A stretch of DNA of 47,184 bases, taken from contig NZ_LGEK01000034.1 in NCBI RefSeq assembly GCF_001636615.1, forward strand, positions 1 through 47,184. Reading direction: 5' to 3'. Both the position numbers and the translations under genes were made by a program. Source of the stretch: Mucilaginibacter sp. L294. GTDB lineage: Bacteria > Bacteroidota > Bacteroidia > Sphingobacteriales > Sphingobacteriaceae. The notes beneath the pieces were generated by a model that was not told where the DNA came from, made no database searches, and saw nothing but the letters and a program-made list of their open reading frames with translations. This document shows positions 15,299 through 22,266 of this stretch, piece after piece. Within the stretch, counting starts at the first letter, position 1; each line of letters begins with the position of its first letter.

Positions 15299-16512
15299 AT
15301 TTGTTTTTTTAGCAGCGTATCTATTTCAGCGTTAAATTCTTTTATAAACTGGTCATAATGAACACCTGTGGCAGGCCCTGTAAAACCAGTATATATTTTA
15401 GCCACATTACCCTTTTTGTCAATAAATAAGATGGTTGGGAACGATAAGAAATTGTTTAACGCCGGGAAAGACGCGGCAACTGCATTTTTGTCGGCAAGGC
15501 CGCCAAATACTTCATCATACTCAATGCCATAACGTTTTTTGAATTTTTCAATGGCGGTTTTAACGTATGCTGCATCTGCTTTACGTTCAAAATGAACGCC
15601 TATAGCCTCTACGCCACGGCTTTTGTTCTTTTTATACCATGGGGCCAAAAAGTTTGCCTCGTCGATACAGTTAGGGCACCAGGTACCTGTTATGGTTACA
15701 ATAACCACTTTGTTTTTATACTTCTCGTCTTTAAGGGAAACCTGTTTTCCGTCTACATCAGGTAACGATAGATCAAATGAGGTGTAGCCTGGTTTTAAAT
15801 AGGTTAACGTATAAGGATCAGGCAATGCGGCGGCGGCATCTTTAATGCCTGTAAATTGCGAGCTTGCGTTACTGCCGGTAATTACACCCTCGGCATTAAA
15901 TGACCCGGTATAATAAGCTATACCGCCGCCAATAAATGAAGAGAGGAAAAACTTATTGCCTTGTACCGTACCTTCTAAAAATCGCGAGTCGCCGGATATC
16001 CTCATAAATGTAGCATATAGCTTATTCCCTTTTTGTTTAAACAGGCCTACGGTTTTTTCTTCTTTACCGGCGGCTGATTTAAAAGTTACATCGTAATTGC
16101 CCGATATATCCGCGGTTGGTTTCTCGCCGTCTTCAAATCGGTATGTTTGGCCGTATGTAGCGTCGACAGGTGTAGTTCTGCCTCCGCCTTCTTTTCTTCT
16201 AAAACTTCCTGTCAGTTTTTTATCGCCGATTTTAAACGCCAATTCTGTGTCAAATTGCTCGAACGGAATATATAATGAATCGCCTTTTTGGGTTAGCGTG
16301 CCAGTCTCAAAACGTTCTTGCGCGTTTAGCAAATATACCTTGGCTGTTTCGGCGGTTTTACCCTTCACCTCAAAGTTAAATGGCACATCTGTACCGTTAG
16401 CGTTATGAAAAACGCCACGCCATTTTCCTTCGGGGATAAAGGTTGATTGCGAAAAAGAGTTTAAAGCTATCAGGCTAAAAACAACAAAAAAGAGTGCTCG
16501 GGTAGTTTTCAT
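15295..16512 (-). CDS. Secreted TlpA/ResA-type thioredoxin-like protein
   Basis: The 405-residue product has a Sec signal peptide (MKTTRALFFVVFSLIALNSF, cleavage near SFSQ), a beta-rich N-terminal region of about 230 residues, and a C-terminal TlpA-type thioredoxin domain with the redox motif TGTWCPNCIDEANF and a cis-proline (SFPTILFID). Such proteins reduce disulfides or heme-maturation substrates in the periplasm. The Bacteroidota version with a long N-terminal domain is common. It probably heads the operon running into metN-metI-metQ, which hints at a link between periplasmic thiol redox and methionine uptake (inference). Confidence 0.88.
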   Translation of the reverse strand: MKTTRALFFVVFSLIALNSFSQSTFIPEGKWRGVFHNANGTDVPFNFEVKGKTAETAKVYLLNAQERFETGTLTQKGDSLYIPFEQFDTELAFKIGDKKLTGSFRRKEGGGRTTPVDATYGQTYRFEDGEKPTADISGNYDVTFKSAAGKEEKTVGLFKQKGNKLYATFMRISGDSRFLEGTVQGNKFFLSSFIGGGIAYYTGSFNAEGVITGSNASSQFTGIKDAAAALPDPYTLTYLKPGYTSFDLSLPDVDGKQVSLKDEKYKNKVVIVTITGTWCPNCIDEANFLAPWYKKNKSRGVEAIGVHFERKADAAYVKTAIEKFKKRYGIEYDEVFGGLADKNAVAASFPALNNFLSFPTILFIDKKGNVAKIYTGFTGPATGVHYDQFIKEFNAEIDTLLKKQI

Positions 16513-16538
16513 ATGTATTGTTAAGGTCGCAAATATAC

Positions 16539-16572
16539 AATATCTATTAATTCCATGGGATAAATAGATATT
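16539..16572. promoter_or_regulatory. Large palindrome in the divergent thioredoxin/antiporter promoter region
   Basis: AATATCTATT (16539-16548) and AATAGATATT (16563-16572) are perfect 10-bp arms 14 bp apart. It lies just upstream of TATATTTG (16586-16593), a perfect -7 element for the antiporter operon. The position fits an operator acting on one or both divergent units; the regulator is unknown. Confidence 0.6.
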
Positions 16573-16585
16573 ATCAAAATAATTA

Positions 16586-16593
16586 TATATTTG
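16586..16593 (+). promoter_or_regulatory. -7 element of the antiporter-encapsulin operon
   Basis: TATATTTG is a perfect Bacteroidota TAnnTTTG element, 25 bp before the antiporter ATG. No separate promoter is visible before the encapsulin gene, which supports a three-gene transcript. Confidence 0.6.
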
Positions 16594-16618
16594 AAAACGT
16601 GTTCATCCTATTTATGCT

Positions 16619-17878
16619 ATGGTTTCAAAACTGAGTTCGTCCGAAATAATTCACTTTTTAATTATCTTACTGGTGATTTTGATCCCAGCCAGATTTTTGG
16701 GTGAAGTATGCAGGCGGTATAAGTTACCGGCCATAATAGGTGAAATAGTTGCGGGTATTATTGTAGGGCCAACCCTGCTGGGGGTATTTTTCCCCACTGT
16801 ATTTAATAATATTTTCACTGCAGCCCCACAGGCTTATGCAGCGTTTGATGGCATAGCCAATATTGGCATCATCCTGTTAATGTTTATTGCCGGCTTCGAG
16901 GTTGACCTAGGGCAGATCCGCCGGAATGGGAAGCAGGCTATAGCGATAAGCTTAACTGGTATTATTTTCCCGTTCGCTATTGGGTTTGGCACTGTTTGGT
17001 TTCTTTATGCAACACATTTTGCCAATAATGCCAATAATCAACTGGTAACTTCACTTTTCTTTGGCACAGCCTTATCCATAACAGCCTTGGCCGTGATCGC
17101 TAAAATATTACTGGACCTGGATATCCTGAAAACCCGGATTGGTAATATTGTTTTAACTGCTGCCATGGTTGATGATTTTTTGGGTTGGATATTATTCTCT
17201 GTGATCATACAATTGATGAATGCCAGTAATCATGAGGCGTCATTTTGGTCGGTGATAGAGGTTATTGTATTTGCGGGTTTTATGCTCACCGGCGGCAGAT
17301 GGATTATACATCGTTCTTTAGCTATTGCAGCAAAAGGTTTAAAAGCCGGCCGGGTGTTTACTGTTGCAATTTGTTTTTGTATCATCGGTGCAACCATAAC
17401 CGAGCTATTGGGCGTAAGGGGCGTTTTTGGTGCATTTTTAGTAGGCATTGCCGTGAGTGATTCTGAGCATTTTACCGAAAAGCACAAACATGTACTTCAT
17501 CAATTTACAATAAATGTATTGGCGCCTTTATTTTTTGCATCGGTTGGTTTGCGGCTAAATTTTATAGCCAACTTCAACTTAGAAATAGTGCTTATCATCC
17601 TGATCATAGCTTGCCTGGCAAAATTAATTGGAGCAGGCATAGGGGGGCTGTTAAGCGGCATGACCAAAAATGAATCTATCGCTGTAGCTTTTGGTATGAA
17701 CGCCAGGGGCTCGCAGGAGATCGTACTTGGCTTGATCGCTCTTCAGGCTAAAATTATCAATGAGCCGGTTTTTGAAGGGCTTGTTGTGATGACGGTTGTT
17801 ACAATGGTGATCTCGGGGCCGGTAATGAAGCATTATTTTTTAAAAGAACAACGATATCAAGTCTCAATAACTACTTAA
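16619..17878 (+). CDS. Monovalent cation:proton antiporter, CPA2 type
   Basis: The 419-residue protein has 12-13 hydrophobic segments and the Na+/H+ exchanger fold, with the CPA2 features LPAIIGEIVAGIIVGPTLLG near the N-terminus, AGFEVDL and the ion-site region AAMVDDFLGW. There is no C-terminal RCK/TrkA-N domain, so it is shorter than KefB/KefC. It exchanges Na+ or K+ for protons across the inner membrane. It precedes the encapsulin shell gene by 18 bp with no terminator between, an unexpected partner that is probably co-transcribed. Confidence 0.9.
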   Translation: MVSKLSSSEIIHFLIILLVILIPARFLGEVCRRYKLPAIIGEIVAGIIVGPTLLGVFFPTVFNNIFTAAPQAYAAFDGIANIGIILLMFIAGFEVDLGQIRRNGKQAIAISLTGIIFPFAIGFGTVWFLYATHFANNANNQLVTSLFFGTALSITALAVIAKILLDLDILKTRIGNIVLTAAMVDDFLGWILFSVIIQLMNASNHEASFWSVIEVIVFAGFMLTGGRWIIHRSLAIAAKGLKAGRVFTVAICFCIIGATITELLGVRGVFGAFLVGIAVSDSEHFTEKHKHVLHQFTINVLAPLFFASVGLRLNFIANFNLEIVLIILIIACLAKLIGAGIGGLLSGMTKNESIAVAFGMNARGSQEIVLGLIALQAKIINEPVFEGLVVMTVVTMVISGPVMKHYFLKEQRYQVSITT

Positions 17879-17896
17879 TCATTAATAATTATTTTT

Positions 17897-18817
17897 ATGG
17901 CAGATCCAAAATCAAAACAAACGGCATTAGGTGACGTAGCGGCGCGGCAGTTAGCTATAGCTACACGTACAGTACCCCAATTATCGAGAATAACGCCACG
18001 CTGGCTGCCCCAATTATTGAATTGGGTACCTGTAGAATCCGGCGTGTACCGTTTGAACAAAGTAAAAGATGCAGAGAATGTAGAAGTTGACTGCTCTTCG
18101 AGAGATGAACGCGAACTGCCTTCTACCTTTGTGGATTACGAACCAAAGCCAAGAGAGTATAACTTAAGTGCGGTAAATACCGTTTTAGATGTACACACCA
18201 GGGTGTCTGATCTGTACAGCAAACCTTATAACCAGATCAGCGAACAACTTCGCCTCACTATTGAAATTGTTAAAGAACGCCAGGAAAGCGAGCTAATTAA
18301 TAATGAAGAATACGGTTTATTGCATAGCGTTGCGGCATCACAGCGTATTAAAACACGTTTAGGCCCCCCAACTCCGGATGATTTGGACGAACTAATTACT
18401 AAGGTTTGGAAAGAACCCGGTTTCTTTTTATTACATCCACTGGCTATTGCCGCTTTTGGACGTGAGTGTACCCGCCGCGGTGTACCACCGCCAACAATTT
18501 CACTATTTGGGTCACAATTCATCACCTGGAGAGGCATACCACTTATCCCTTCAGATAAATTACCTATTGTTAATAACAAGTCTAAGATCATCTTACTTCG
18601 TACCGGCGAAAGCCGCCAGGGTGTGGTTGGCTTGTTCCAGCCAGGGTTACCGGGCGAGCAGTCTCCGGGTTTATCCGTGCGTTTTATGGGCATTAATAAC
18701 AAAGCAATTGCATCGTACCTGGTATCGTTATATTGTTCACTTGCTGTACTGGTAGACGATGCTATTGCTGTATTGGATGATGTTGATTTAGGTAATTACC
18801 ATGAGTACAAATATTAA
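17897..18817 (+). CDS. Family 2A encapsulin nanocompartment shell protein
   Basis: The 306-residue product matches the SrpI-type family 2A encapsulins (HK97 fold) in length and in features such as ITPRWLPQLLNWVPVESGVYRLNK, split here into IMPRWLP-like start and VPVESGVYR, the E-loop/P-domain core, and the C-terminal LFGSQFITWRGIPLIPSDKL segment. These proteins self-assemble into icosahedral shells that enclose cysteine desulfurase and have been linked to sulfur storage or sulfur starvation. The 17-bp overlap with the following cysteine desulfurase gene fits the known cargo arrangement. Family identification is by recognition of characteristic sequence; shell formation is inferred. Confidence 0.9.
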   Translation: MADPKSKQTALGDVAARQLAIATRTVPQLSRITPRWLPQLLNWVPVESGVYRLNKVKDAENVEVDCSSRDERELPSTFVDYEPKPREYNLSAVNTVLDVHTRVSDLYSKPYNQISEQLRLTIEIVKERQESELINNEEYGLLHSVAASQRIKTRLGPPTPDDLDELITKVWKEPGFFLLHPLAIAAFGRECTRRGVPPPTISLFGSQFITWRGIPLIPSDKLPIVNNKSKIILLRTGESRQGVVGLFQPGLPGEQSPGLSVRFMGINNKAIASYLVSLYCSLAVLVDDAIAVLDDVDLGNYHEYKY

Positions 18818-20516
18818 CGACCACAGTAACCTCCCTGATATTCAGGAGTTGGAAAGGCTGGCAAATGAGTTTTTCAAAAATTCTGATGGCTTTTCGTCAC
18901 CACCCGAAAACGCGTTTGATGCGCAGCCGAAATCTGTTGGTGGCAGCGGAATATCACCGTCGGCCATTGAACAGGGCAATGCTGTAGATCTGCAAAACCC
19001 GCAAACGGGGTTTGCGGATGCTAATCTTGATCCTTCCAGGTCAAGCTCGGGTTTAGATGGTGCATATGCCGGCAAGCTATCCCCGGAAGCCCCCAAAAAC
19101 TTGCAGCAATTGCCTTATCAGGACGAACAGCCCTATGAGTTGGAACTGCGCGAGGTTTTAAAGCATCTAAGTGGTATCAATATCGGCGCACAAATACCCT
19201 TTGGTGCTGCCCCTATCGAAAAACCATCTTTCTATTTTTTGAATGAGCCATCGCCATTTATTTTAAGGCCCGATAACAGAGCCGCGGGAGCTACCGGATT
19301 TATCCCGCCATTTGATGTAAATACTGTACGTAACGATTTTCCTATCCTTCAGGAGCAGGTAAACGGCCGACAACTGGTTTGGCTTGATAATGCGGCAACT
19401 ACCCAAAAACCAAAGCAGGTTATTGACCGTATCAGTTATTTTTATGAGCACGAAAATTCAAATATACACCGTGCTGCACATGAACTGGCTGCAAGGGCAA
19501 CAGATGCCTATGAAGGCGCCCGTAAAAAAGTAAAGGAGTTTTTAAATGCTGCATCAACTAACGAGATTATCTTTGTTAGAGGGGCAACAGAGGCGATAAA
19601 CCTGGTTGCCAAAAGCTGGGGCGAACAGTTTTTACATGCCGGCGATGAAATTATTGTAAGCCACTTGGAACATCATGCTAATATTGTTCCCTGGCAACAG
19701 CTTGCCTCCAAAAAAGGATTAAAAATAAAAGTGATACCGGTTGATGATGACGGCCAAATAATAATAGATGAATATGTAAAACTATTAGGCCCAAAAACTA
19801 AATTAGTTTCTTTTACACAGGTATCCAACGCTTTAGGCACAGTTACCCCTGCAGCACAAATTGTGCAGCTTGCGCATGGCGCCGGCGCCAAAGTGTTGGT
19901 AGATGGCGCGCAGTCTGTTTCACACATGCCGGTAGACGTAAGGGCCTTAGATGCGGATTGGTTCGTGTTTTCGGGCCATAAAGTTTTTGGTCCTACGGGG
20001 ATCGGCGTATTGTACGGCAAAGAAGACCTGCTTAATGAAACCCAACCCTGGCAGGGCGGTGGTAATATGATTGTAGACGTGACATTTGAACACACGCAAT
20101 ACCACAAAGCCCCCGGAAGGTTTGAGGCCGGGACAGGCAATATTGCAGACGCCGTTGGCCTTGGTGCTGCCATTGATTATGTAACTAAATTGGGAATGGG
20201 CGCAATTGCCATTTACGAACATTATTTACTTGATTATGCAACACCACTTTTAAAAGAGGTTAAAGGGTTGCGCCTTATTGGTACTGCTGCCGAAAAAGCA
20301 AGTGTATTATCTTTTGTAATAGATGGATATAAAACAGAAGAGATTGGTTCCATATTAAACAAAGAGGGGATAGCCGTACGGTCAGGCCATCATTGCGCAC
20401 AGCCCATATTGCGGCGATTTGGTGTAGAAGCTACGGTAAGGCCTTCGCTGGCGTTTTATAATACATGCGCCGAAATTGATCTTTTGGTGAATACCCTGCA
20501 TGGGTTAAAAAGGTAA
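18801..20516 (+). CDS. Cysteine desulfurase cargo of the family 2A encapsulin
   Basis: The 571-residue protein is about 160 residues longer than free SufS/CsdA. Residues 1 to about 165 are Pro/Gly/Ser/Asn-rich and apparently disordered with two short helical patches (about 14-24 and 111-123), the typical encapsulin loading domain. The rest is a class II cysteine desulfurase: NAATTQKP near the start, PLP lysine in FSGHKVFGPTG, and catalytic cysteine in RSGHHCAQP. It converts cysteine to alanine plus persulfide sulfur, here inside the shell. It overlaps the shell gene by 17 bp. Cargo identity is strongly supported by the fusion and the neighbour. Confidence 0.92.
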   Translation: MSTNINDHSNLPDIQELERLANEFFKNSDGFSSPPENAFDAQPKSVGGSGISPSAIEQGNAVDLQNPQTGFADANLDPSRSSSGLDGAYAGKLSPEAPKNLQQLPYQDEQPYELELREVLKHLSGINIGAQIPFGAAPIEKPSFYFLNEPSPFILRPDNRAAGATGFIPPFDVNTVRNDFPILQEQVNGRQLVWLDNAATTQKPKQVIDRISYFYEHENSNIHRAAHELAARATDAYEGARKKVKEFLNAASTNEIIFVRGATEAINLVAKSWGEQFLHAGDEIIVSHLEHHANIVPWQQLASKKGLKIKVIPVDDDGQIIIDEYVKLLGPKTKLVSFTQVSNALGTVTPAAQIVQLAHGAGAKVLVDGAQSVSHMPVDVRALDADWFVFSGHKVFGPTGIGVLYGKEDLLNETQPWQGGGNMIVDVTFEHTQYHKAPGRFEAGTGNIADAVGLGAAIDYVTKLGMGAIAIYEHYLLDYATPLLKEVKGLRLIGTAAEKASVLSFVIDGYKTEEIGSILNKEGIAVRSGHHCAQPILRRFGVEATVRPSLAFYNTCAEIDLLVNTLHGLKR

Positions 20517-20533
20517 TAAATTAAACACAAGGT

Positions 20534-20587
20534 GCAGCAATAATTAAGCCCCCTTGCCTGATGGTAAGGGGGCTTAATTATTGCTGC
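20534..20587. terminator. 22-bp perfect inverted repeat after the encapsulin operon
   Basis: GCAGCAATAATTAAGCCCCC plus TT (20534-20555) and its exact complement (20566-20587) flank a 10-nt loop. The GC-rich centre with AT-rich base works as a bidirectional terminator and insulates the desulfurase from the deacetylase unit. Confidence 0.85.
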
Positions 20588-20704
20588 GTCGTTTATCAGT
20601 TAAGCGTAGGCTGACTAAATGGGTAGCCGGTTTTTGCAAATTAAAATAATTATAATATCAATAAATCAATTAGTTCCGTAACAAAAAGAGAATTATTTTT
20701 TATT

Positions 20705-20748
20705 TATTATATTAAATCTATAGGATTAGTAGAATTTACTTAAATTTG
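20705..20748 (+). promoter_or_regulatory. Shared 28-nt promoter motif and -7 element of the deacetylase gene
   Basis: Positions 20705-20732 match 21850-21877 at 24 of 28 bases; the core is CTATAGGATTAGTAG. TAAATTTG (20741-20748) is a perfect -7 element. The motif is probably an operator common to both units; the regulator is not identified. Confidence 0.6.
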
Positions 20749-20905
20749 CAGTGCAACGTTTTTAAAAACTTAGTAGGTGATCTTTTAGTTTTTCAATCGT
20801 TCTTATTTAAAGTCTTCTCATCATATAGGTTTATAATTGGTTGTAAAGAGTTCCTGCCCATCAGGAGCTCTTTCTTTTTATGACATTATATGTAATGTGT
20901 GCCCA
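20749..20905 (+). other. Untranslated leader of the deacetylase gene
   Basis: About 155 nt separate the predicted start site from the ATG. The leader contains no ATG-initiated ORF of note and ends in a strong intrinsic terminator. This suggests regulation by premature termination; no known riboswitch class was recognised. Confidence 0.45.
20845..20879 (+). terminator. Leader terminator (attenuator) before the deacetylase gene
   Basis: AAAGAGTTCCTG (20845-20856) pairs with CAGGAGCTCTTT (20862-20873) over 12 bp with one G-U, loop CCCAT, followed by TTTCTTTTT. It lies between the promoter and the ATG at 20906, so it must be read through for expression. Confidence 0.7.
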
Positions 20906-21808
20906 ATGATAAAAGTTATACCGTTATTTCTGTTTCTGCTCATAACCTGGAATGTTTCACTAGCACAAAACGTTAACAAAGGCCCGCGTGTATTAGTTGT
21001 TATGGCCCATCCCGACGACGAAAGCACCATGTCTGTTACTCTTTATAAAATTGTAAAAGAGCAACATGGGCATGTGGATATTTTTGTTATAACCAACGGT
21101 GAGGCAGGGTATAAGTATGCCACCCTTGCAGAAAATTATTATACCACATCTCTTACAGATGAAAAGGAGGGAAGACAAAAATTGCCCCGGATAAGAAAAC
21201 AGGAGTTGATCAACGCCGGGCATATATTAGGGGTTTCCAATTATTATTTTGCTGATCAGGCAGATGCAAAATTTACCATCAATGAACGGCAACCTCTGGA
21301 TAGTTGTTGGGACATAACTGCTGTTAAGGGCAAACTGAAAAAGCGATTGCTGAAACAGCATTATGATTTTATATTTTGTATGCTGCCAGAACCCGGCACC
21401 CACGGCCAGCACAAAGCAGCGGCATTAATTACGCTGGATGTTTTAAAGGATTTGCCTATAGCCACACGCCCGGTGATATTAGGTGCTGTATTGAGGAACA
21501 AAGCAGCTCCCGTGTTTAAATTCAGCCAACTGGATAATTACATAGAAACACAGGTTATTACTGATACCGCTTCCTTTGTTGTTGATCGTACAGTAAGTTT
21601 TAGCTACCATAATCGCATGAACTATAAAGTTATTGCCAACTGGGAGATAGCCGAACACAAATCTCAGGGCTTTACACAAATGACGATGAATGATGGAGAC
21701 CTGGAGTCGTTTTGGTTTTTCAAACAGAATAGTTTAACCGGCCAGGAAAAATGCAAGTCGCTTTTCAACTCTTTTAAAAGCATTCCTTACCTGGCTAAAA
21801 CTTATTAA
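20906..21808 (+). CDS. Secreted LmbE/PIG-L family deacetylase
   Basis: From ATG 20906 the product has 300 residues with a Sec signal peptide (MIKVIPLFLFLLITWNVSLA). A further in-frame TTG at 20837 would place the signal peptide internally and put the start inside the leader terminator, so it is rejected. The zinc-binding signature is VVMAHPDDEST, with a second histidine in THGQHKAA. Family members deacetylate N-acetylglucosamine conjugates; MshB, BshB and the mycothiol-conjugate amidase Mca belong here. The substrate is unknown. The promoter motif and attenuated leader resemble those of the downstream SusC unit with the polycysteine leader peptide, so a periplasmic thiol- or sulfur-conjugate substrate is a reasonable speculation. 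Confidence 0.85.
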   Translation: MIKVIPLFLFLLITWNVSLAQNVNKGPRVLVVMAHPDDESTMSVTLYKIVKEQHGHVDIFVITNGEAGYKYATLAENYYTTSLTDEKEGRQKLPRIRKQELINAGHILGVSNYYFADQADAKFTINERQPLDSCWDITAVKGKLKKRLLKQHYDFIFCMLPEPGTHGQHKAAALITLDVLKDLPIATRPVILGAVLRNKAAPVFKFSQLDNYIETQVITDTASFVVDRTVSFSYHNRMNYKVIANWEIAEHKSQGFTQMTMNDGDLESFWFFKQNSLTGQEKCKSLFNSFKSIPYLAKTY

Positions 21809-21849
21809 AATCATCATAATGTAATTTAAATAAGTAAAAACCCTTTTTA

Positions 21850-21901
21850 TATTATATTAAGTCTATGGATTTAGTAGTATTAAATATTATTTTTATATTT
21901 G
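21850..21901 (+). promoter_or_regulatory. Shared 28-nt motif and -7 element of the SusCD-aminotransferase operon
   Basis: 21850-21877 repeats the motif at 20705-20732 (core CTATGGATTTAGTAG). TATATTTG at 21894-21901 is a perfect -7 element, placed 16 bp after the motif rather than 8 bp as in the other copy. Confidence 0.6.
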
Positions 21902-21908
21902 GATCATT

Positions 21909-22001
21909 ATGAATTACAAAGGAATCCAAATAACCGGTGTATTACCCCGTACATGTAGCAAGCCCAATTGCTGTTGTAGGGGTGTTTCCTTAGTAGCTTA
22001 A
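21909..22001 (+). CDS. 30-codon polycysteine leader peptide (candidate attenuator)
   Basis: The frame begins MNYKGIQITGVLPRT and continues CSKPNCCCRGVSLVA. It has four cysteines, three of them consecutive, in the second half. The ATG is only 7 nt after the TATATTTG -7 element, so the transcript should be nearly leaderless. A terminator follows about 90 nt downstream and the SusC gene 265 nt downstream. Polycysteine leader ORFs act as cysteine-responsive attenuators in mycobacteria; the same logic is inferred here and not shown. Confidence 0.6.
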   Translation: MNYKGIQITGVLPRTCSKPNCCCRGVSLVA

Positions 22002-22060
22002 TTCATTCTCATTTGTCGCCATATTTTCTTATCTAAACCCCTTTATTACATAAAAATGCT

Positions 22061-22084
22061 ATGAAAAAAATACCCCTATTTTAA
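22061..22084 (+). CDS. Seven-codon mini-ORF MKKIPLF in the SusC leader
   Basis: ATG AAA AAA ATA CCC CTA TTT stop. A near-identical mini-ORF (MRKKIPLTP) lies at almost the same distance before the other SusC gene in the window. It may be a translated regulatory element or a conserved RNA segment. Confidence 0.3.
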   Translation: MKKIPLF

Positions 22085-22093
22085 TTATTCCGC

Positions 22094-22140
22094 AGAAAGG
22101 AGAGGTGTTACGGTAACAGTTGCTCTTTTCTATTCTTTTT
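22094..22140 (+). terminator. Leader terminator before the first SusC gene
   Basis: AGAAAGGAG (22094-22102) pairs with CTCTTTTCT (22123-22131) with one G-U; the inner TGTTAC-G-GTAACA extends the structure, and ATTCTTTTT follows. It stands between the polycysteine ORF and susC, as expected for an attenuator. The remaining leader up to 22266 shows no other gene. Confidence 0.65.
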
Positions 22141-22266
22141 ATTGCGCAGGTTATATGCGCCCCTGTTATAGGTAATAAGTGTTTGCCTTAAGGCTTTAAC
22201 CCCTATTTTATTTATTTACCCGTTTAGCCCCGCGTAACGCGGGGCCTAACCCATTATTAATTAACT

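Noticed and set aside
20746..20882. TTG-initiated 45-codon frame across the deacetylase leader
   Set aside because: Its TTG lies inside the -7 element, so it would not be transcribed, and there is no alternative start or Cys run.
21909..22001. Known riboswitch in the SusC leader
   Set aside because: The polycysteine ORF and terminator explain the visible structure; I could not match SAM, cobalamin or other riboswitch cores by eye.
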